This document shows positions 17,079 through 20,385 of a DNA stretch of 20,385 bases, piece after piece (within the stretch, counting starts at the first letter, position 1; each line of letters opens with the position of its first letter). The notes beneath the pieces were generated by a model. That model had not been told where the DNA came from, searched no databases, and was given only the letters and a program-made list of their open reading frames with translations. Position numbers and translations under genes: made by a program. The DNA is from Lachnospiraceae bacterium UBA3689 (GTDB lineage: Bacteria; Bacillota; Clostridia; Lachnospirales; Lachnospiraceae): assembly GCA_002371465.1 (NCBI GenBank), contig DFIU01000015.1:1-20385 (forward strand), in the 5' to 3' direction.

Positions 17079-18035
17079 ATGATCGGATACAGACTTTGCA
17101 AGGGAAAGACGGCCCGGCATCCCTTCTTTATCGAGTCCGTTGCCGTCAATCTCTACACGGCGGAGGAACTCTGCTATTTTTTCAGCAGCAATCCCTATCT
17201 GATTGACGACAGTGTCAAAAGTCCCAGGCTGACCCGCTGGGTCGCTGAGGAGATCGGGCTGCCGGACGCCGCCCTTAAGATGGAGCGGGCTCTTAAAAGC
17301 GGGCAGTCCCTGGCTGATTTTTTGCTGCCGGTCTTTCAGGAAATTCACTACCTGTCCGCGGCGGAATTAAGAACCTTTGCCCGGCTTTTGGAGACCATGA
17401 CCAGCGGACCCATCTGGGTCAGGCAGAAGCGGAAGGCGGACGCCCTGGCAAAAAATGCCCGCTGCGCCCAGGCTCTTGCCGCCTACCATGCGGCGGTCCG
17501 GTCTGTTTCGGAAGGGGCGGACCAAACGGCGAGACGGGATTTCCTCTCTTCGGTCTGGTTCAATACCGGGACGGTGGAAATGCGGATGTTTGCCTACCAG
17601 GAGGGGGCGGAGGCTTATGCCAAAGCCTACCAGCTTCGCCGGGACGAGCGGACCCTGACTGCCTATCTGGCAGCCCTGAAGCTGACCCTGCCCTTAGATA
17701 AGTATCGCGAGAGAGCGAAACAGATCTTGGAGGCGGAAGAGGAGGGGAGCTTTACGACCAAGTCCCCTACCGCTGGAAAGAAGGAAAAGGACGCCTGCCG
17801 CGGTACGTCAACCAAGTCCCCTACTAATGGAGAGAAGCCCGGCTTGGATCTTTTATCAGAAGAAAAAATGGGGTTACTGAAGCGGATCGACGCGGCGGTC
17901 GACGCCGCCCGGGAAAAGGCGGCGGCCGAGCTGATGGAGGAGAGCGCCAATGATCCCGACCAGCTGCTGGACCGCCACCCGGAAGCCCTGCTGAAACGAC
18001 TGGTCGCTGCCTATCATGCGGAGGCAGGAGCCTGA
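17079..18035 (+). CDS. Helical protein of unknown function in the Hsp70-like cluster
   Basis: A 318-residue protein that I do not recognise. Residues 1-110 are a mixed helical region (IGYRLCKGKTARHPFFIESV). Residues 115-225 are Ala- and Leu-rich helices resembling two or three TPR units (AYHAAVRSV, AYQEGAEAYAKAYQL). A low-complexity linker at about 226-262 carries TKSPTAGKK and TKSPTNGEK. The tail is again helical, with Ala/Glu/Lys-rich stretches. There is no signal peptide, no membrane segment, and no J-domain HPD motif: DRHPE near the C-terminus only resembles one. I chose ATG 17079, with GAGG at 17069-17072; an upstream TTG at 17061 in the same frame would add six residues. It lies 30 bases after the Hsp70-like gene and appears to end the operon before the hairpin at 18052. 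A co-chaperone or adaptor role is an inference from position alone. Confidence 0.8.
   Translation: MIGYRLCKGKTARHPFFIESVAVNLYTAEELCYFFSSNPYLIDDSVKSPRLTRWVAEEIGLPDAALKMERALKSGQSLADFLLPVFQEIHYLSAAELRTFARLLETMTSGPIWVRQKRKADALAKNARCAQALAAYHAAVRSVSEGADQTARRDFLSSVWFNTGTVEMRMFAYQEGAEAYAKAYQLRRDERTLTAYLAALKLTLPLDKYRERAKQILEAEEEGSFTTKSPTAGKKEKDACRGTSTKSPTNGEKPGLDLLSEEKMGLLKRIDAAVDAAREKAAAELMEESANDPDQLLDRHPEALLKRLVAAYHAEAGA
17757..17824 (+). repeat. 14-base direct repeat in the linker of the helical protein
   Basis: ACCAAGTCCCCTAC occurs at 17757-17770 and again at 17811-17824, 54 bases apart and in the same reading frame. Each copy encodes TKSPT followed by xGxK. The spacing is a multiple of three, consistent with an in-frame duplication of a linker unit of 18 codons that then diverged. 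Confidence 0.75.
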
Positions 18036-18051
18036 TCGACGTCTCTTTTAG

Positions 18052-18081
18052 CGCGCCCGGTCTTGACCGACCATGGGCGCG
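18052..18081 (+). terminator. GC-rich hairpin between the polC cluster and the transporter
   Basis: CGCGCCCGGTC (18052-18062) pairs with GACC plus GGGCGCG (18069-18072 and 18075-18081) with a two-base bulge and a six-base loop. No T-run follows, so it is a poor intrinsic terminator. Because the -35 of the transporter promoter lies in its loop, it may instead, or also, be an operator for a DNA-binding regulator. Confidence 0.45.
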
Positions 18082-18092
18082 TATGTTATGAT
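18063..18092 (+). promoter_or_regulatory. Probable sigma-A promoter of the amino-acid transporter
   Basis: TTGACC at 18063-18068 (five of six -35 bases) and TATGAT at 18087-18092 (five of six -10 bases) are 18 bases apart. An inverted repeat, TATGTTA at 18082-18088 and TAACATA at 18111-18117, overlaps the -10 and could be an operator. The predicted start near 18099 leaves a leader of about 93 bases, which holds a six-pair stem (18130-18135 with 18159-18164) and no riboswitch I can identify. Confidence 0.65.
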
Positions 18093-18191
18093 TACTTCGC
18101 TTTATCGTGGTAACATATTAGCAGACTAAAGTGGTAAAGCAAAGGCGGACGCAAGGACACCGCTAAAGAGCAGATTAAAGGAGAAGGTACT

Positions 18192-19001
18192 ATGAAAAAG
18201 TTGATCGTCGCTGCAATGACAGCCATACTGGCCCTGTCCCTGGCGGGATGCGGTTCTTCCTCCGGGGCAAAAAGTGATGTCGCTTCGATTAAGAAGAATG
18301 GCAAGCTGGTCGTCGGGATTACGGACTTTGCTCCCATGGACTATAAGGATGACAAGGGCGACTGGATCGGATTTGACGCGGATCTGGCGAAACTGGTCGC
18401 CAAGGACCTGGGCGTTGATGTCAAATTTACGGAGATCGACTGGGACAATAAGATCCTGGAATTAAAGAACAAGTCGGTCGATGTGATCTGGAACGGCATG
18501 ACTTTGACGGATGAGGTCAAGACTTCCATGGCTTGCACGAACGCCTATTGCGGAAATGCCCAGACGGTCGTTCTTCCGGCTGAAAAGGCGGCAGCTATCA
18601 CGGACGCTTCCCAGTTGAAAGATCTGAACCTGGCAGTCGAGTCCGGTTCTGCCGGGGAAGATGTCGCCAAGGAAAATGGCCTCAAGTACACGGCTCTCCA
18701 GTCCCAGGCGGACGCCCTCATGGAGGTCAACGCCGGTACATCCGACGGTGCGGTCATCGACCTTTTGATGGCGGGCGCTATGATCGGAGAGGGGACGGAT
18801 TATCCCAAGCTTAGCCACACGCTGGAACTTTCCAAGGAAGAGTATGTCGTCGGCTGCCGGCAAGGATCTGACCTGGCTGATTTCATCAACGACGAGTTTG
18901 CCAAGTTTGAAAAGGATGGTACGCTTCAAAAAGTGGCGGAACAGTACGGCGTGCAGGATGCCCTGATTACGGGAGGAGAGGCTTCATCGAGCGCTTCTTG
19001 A
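18192..19001 (+). CDS. Amino-acid ABC transporter substrate-binding lipoprotein (SBP family 3)
   Basis: A 269-residue extracellular binding protein for a polar amino acid ABC importer. Residues 1-20 are a lipoprotein signal peptide: MKKL, a hydrophobic core, then lipobox LAGC with Cys20 as the lipidation site. A short Ser-rich linker follows, then a family-3 (PBPb) domain: GKLVVGITDFAPMDYKD, GFDADLAKLVAKDLGV, VDVIWNGMTLTDE. The Asp that usually contacts the ligand amino group appears as Asp190 in GAVIDLLMA. The Arg that usually follows TxxE in this family and binds the ligand carboxylate is Val109 here (TDEVKTSM), with Lys110 next to it. Whether Lys110 substitutes is unknown, so the substrate (glutamine, glutamate, cystine or other) cannot be named. 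AAAGGAG at 18177-18183 precedes the ATG by eight bases. First gene of the transporter operon. Confidence 0.92.
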   Translation: MKKLIVAAMTAILALSLAGCGSSSGAKSDVASIKKNGKLVVGITDFAPMDYKDDKGDWIGFDADLAKLVAKDLGVDVKFTEIDWDNKILELKNKSVDVIWNGMTLTDEVKTSMACTNAYCGNAQTVVLPAEKAAAITDASQLKDLNLAVESGSAGEDVAKENGLKYTALQSQADALMEVNAGTSDGAVIDLLMAGAMIGEGTDYPKLSHTLELSKEEYVVGCRQGSDLADFINDEFAKFEKDGTLQKVAEQYGVQDALITGGEASSSAS

Positions 19002-19018
19002 TCTGTTTTGGATTTTAT

Positions 19019-19058
19019 CATGTGCCCTGGAAAAGCAGCTGCTTTTTCAGGGCATGTG
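19019..19058 (+). terminator. Long intercistronic hairpin after the binding-protein gene
   Basis: An 18-pair stem: CATGTGCCCTGGAAAAGC at 19019-19036 pairs with 19041-19058 around an AGCT loop, including three G-U pairs. It begins 18 bases after the stop codon. There is no good T-run downstream, though five T lie inside the right arm. Partial terminator and mRNA 3'-end protector are both plausible. Confidence 0.6.
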
Positions 19059-19064
19059 TCATTT

Positions 19065-19096
19065 CCCCATCTGTCTTTGACTCTTTACGGATGGGG
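19065..19096 (+). terminator. Second intercistronic hairpin
   Basis: CCCCATCTGT (19065-19074) pairs with ACGGATGGGG (19087-19096), ten pairs with one G-U and a 12-base loop. CAAACTTTTG follows, a poor T-tract. It stands in tandem with the preceding hairpin, so the two together probably limit read-through or block exonuclease entry. Confidence 0.5.
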
Positions 19097-19109
19097 CAAA
19101 CTTTTGTAA

Positions 19110-19125
19110 GATAGATGGATAGATG
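19110..19125 (+). repeat. Tandem GATAGATG repeat upstream of the permease
   Basis: GATAGATG occurs twice in direct succession, followed by another G, 51 bases before the permease start. It overlaps a poor -10-like TAAGAT (19107-19112) that has no correctly spaced -35. It may be a binding site or simple slippage. Confidence 0.5.
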
Positions 19126-19176
19126 GGCTGCCGCATTTTAGCACAGCTTTCATTATGAAAATTCGGAGATGAATGT

Positions 19177-19833
19177 ATGTTTGGAACGGTAACCCTGTCC
19201 CTCTTGATGGGATTTGCGAAGACCCTGGCTTTATTTTTACTGACCCTGCTCTTTTCCCTGCCGCTGGGTCTTGCCATCAGCCTGGGGACCATGAGTAAGC
19301 TGAAGGTCTTAAAGTACCCCCTGTCCTTTTTGATCTGGATCATCCGGGGGACGCCGCTTCTTTTGCAGCTGATGATCATTTACTACGGACCCGGCATCAT
19401 GGGCAACAATATTTGGGGCGGCGATACGACCGGTCGCTTTATCGCGGCTTTGGCTGCCTTTGTCATCAATTACGCCTGCTATTTTTCGGAAATCTACCGC
19501 GGCGGCATCCAGGCGATTCCGGCGGGCCAGTACGAGGCGGGCGAGGTGCTGGGGCTGACCCACGGGCAGATCTTCCGCCAGATCATTTTATTGCAGGTCA
19601 TTAAGCGCATCGTGCCGCCCATGGCAAATGAGATCATCACCCTGGTCAAGGATACGTCCCTTGCCCGTGTCATCGCCGTCTATGAGTTGATTTGGGCGGG
19701 CGAGTCTTTCATGAAGAGCGCCGGCATTATCTGGCCGCTTTTCTACACGGGACTTTTTTATCTGATCTTCAGCGGTCTTCTGACGGTCCTCTTTAACCGG
19801 ATTGAGAAGAAACTTGATTTCTTCCGCTGCTAA
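19177..19833 (+). CDS. Amino-acid ABC transporter permease (HisM/GlnP type)
   Basis: A 218-residue inner-membrane permease of a polar amino acid importer. Hydrophobic segments lie at about 8-35 (MGFAKTLALFLLTLLFSLPL), 48-70, 87-103, 140-160 and 185-206, about five helices as usual for this family. IRGTP at 56-60 is the typical family motif. The EAA loop that docks on the ATPase starts at Glu120 (EAGEVLGLTHGQIFRQI), followed by PPMANEIITLVKDTSLA. The N-terminus is short, as in many Gram-positive members. CGGAG at 19164-19168 lies eight bases before the ATG. It would form a homodimer, as only one permease gene is seen here. The next gene, the ATPase, starts 50 bases downstream, and a small inverted repeat (CTAAGT/ACTTAG) lies in that gap. 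Confidence 0.93.
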   Translation: MFGTVTLSLLMGFAKTLALFLLTLLFSLPLGLAISLGTMSKLKVLKYPLSFLIWIIRGTPLLLQLMIIYYGPGIMGNNIWGGDTTGRFIAALAAFVINYACYFSEIYRGGIQAIPAGQYEAGEVLGLTHGQIFRQIILLQVIKRIVPPMANEIITLVKDTSLARVIAVYELIWAGESFMKSAGIIWPLFYTGLFYLIFSGLLTVLFNRIEKKLDFFRC

Positions 19834-19883
19834 AGAGGCTAAGTCAAAGAACTTAGAGCAGACTGCGCCTATAAGGAGAGAAC

Positions 19884-20385
19884 ATGGCTTTACTGGAAGT
19901 CAAGAACATCAAGAAGAACTTCGGCAGCACCGAAGTGTTAAAGGATATCAATTTTGATCTCGAAGAGGGGAGCGCCATCTCCATCATTGGCTCTTCCGGC
20001 AGCGGCAAGACGACTCTGCTGCGCTGTCTCAACTTCCTGGAGATTCCGGATGCCGGTACGATCACCGTAAAGGGCAAGGTCCTCTTTGACGGCAACGATA
20101 CGGCGACCAAGTCGGAGGCGGAGATTCGCCGCAACCGGCTTCATTTCGGTATGGTTTTCCAGCAGTTCAACCTCTTTCCCCAGTATACGGCTCTGGAAAA
20201 TGTCATGCTGGCGCCGGTCATTTTAGCCAAGGAGCAGGGCTCTATTGACCGTGAGAGCATCCAGAAGCGGGCGGAGGACCTGCTCGATCAGATGGGCTTA
20301 TCCGACCGCATGGGCAACTATCCCCACCAGCTGTCCGGCGGCCAGCAGCAGCGGGTCGCTATTGCCCGGGCGCTGGTGAACGAAC
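19884..20385 (+). CDS. Amino-acid ABC transporter ATP-binding protein (GlnQ-like), 3' end cut by window
   Basis: The first 167 residues of the ATPase that drives the importer; the gene runs off the window end. Visible motifs: Walker A GSSGSGKTT at 36-44 (Lys42), Q-loop FGMVFQQFNLFP with Gln93/Gln94, and signature LSGGQQQR at 150-157 followed by VAIARALVNE. The Walker B and switch His lie beyond the window. The wording, especially the FNLFP after the Q-loop and GGQQQR, is that of the polar amino acid (GlnQ/HisP) subfamily. AAGGAG at 19873-19878 lies five bases before the ATG. Third gene of the transporter operon, and no defect is seen in the part present. Confidence 0.95.
   Translation, partial: MALLEVKNIKKNFGSTEVLKDINFDLEEGSAISIIGSSGSGKTTLLRCLNFLEIPDAGTITVKGKVLFDGNDTATKSEAEIRRNRLHFGMVFQQFNLFPQYTALENVMLAPVILAKEQGSIDRESIQKRAEDLLDQMGLSDRMGNYPHQLSGGQQQRVAIARALVNE

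Noticed and set aside
17960..18000. Possible J-domain HPD motif in the helical protein, which would make it an Hsp40 partner
   Set aside because: The residues are HPE, near the C-terminus, without the helix II-loop-helix III pattern of a J-domain.
18120..18170. GGACGCAAGG in the transporter leader, resembling the core of c-di-GMP-I riboswitches
   Set aside because: The P1b stem is almost absent, the second helix with its tetraloop receptor is missing, and there is no room for it before the start codon.
1..20385. CRISPR array, insertion sequence, tRNA or rRNA gene
   Set aside because: I saw no regularly spaced repeats, no transposase or integrase, and no cloverleaf or rRNA sequence on either strand by eye.

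Overview
The window looks like chromosomal DNA from a Gram-positive Clostridia member, most likely Lachnospiraceae. The evidence is a full-length Gram-positive replicative polymerase PolC, a family-3 amino-acid binding lipoprotein of clostridial type, Shine-Dalgarno-led genes all on one strand, and a gene pair that I associate with DUF5717/DUF5716 of Lachnospiraceae. Base composition is G+C-rich for that group, judged by eye and not computed. The species cannot be named from the sequence.

Layout. (1) Positions 1-141 are an A/T-rich leader. (2) 142-6980 is a complete, tightly overlapping Wadjet operon, jetA-jetB-jetC-jetD: kleisin, accessory subunit, SMC-type ATPase and Toprim nuclease. It resembles type I Wadjet, a system that senses and cleaves small circular DNA such as plasmids. 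(3) 7028-7500 is the wreck of a flavodoxin/FMN-reductase-like gene with its middle deleted, followed by a 17-bp perfect terminator hairpin and a good extended -10 promoter. (4) 7693-18035 is a probable operon of polC plus three poorly characterised genes: a 1182-residue beta-sandwich/helical-repeat protein, a 439-residue divergent Hsp70-like protein and a 318-residue helical protein. (5) 18063-20385 is an amino-acid ABC transporter: its own promoter, a lipoprotein, two intercistronic hairpins, a permease, and an ATPase cut off by the window end.

How the genes work together. JetABC should form a loop-extruding SMC complex that hands DNA to the JetD nuclease. The polC cluster joins the essential replicase to what reads as a divergent Hsp70 module of unknown client. 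The last three genes form one importer.

Most notable: the PolC proofreading exonuclease domain is present but has lost most of its catalytic residues, while the surrounding PHP metal site looks complete. The Hsp70-like/DUF5717/helical three-gene module downstream is the best candidate here for an undescribed system.
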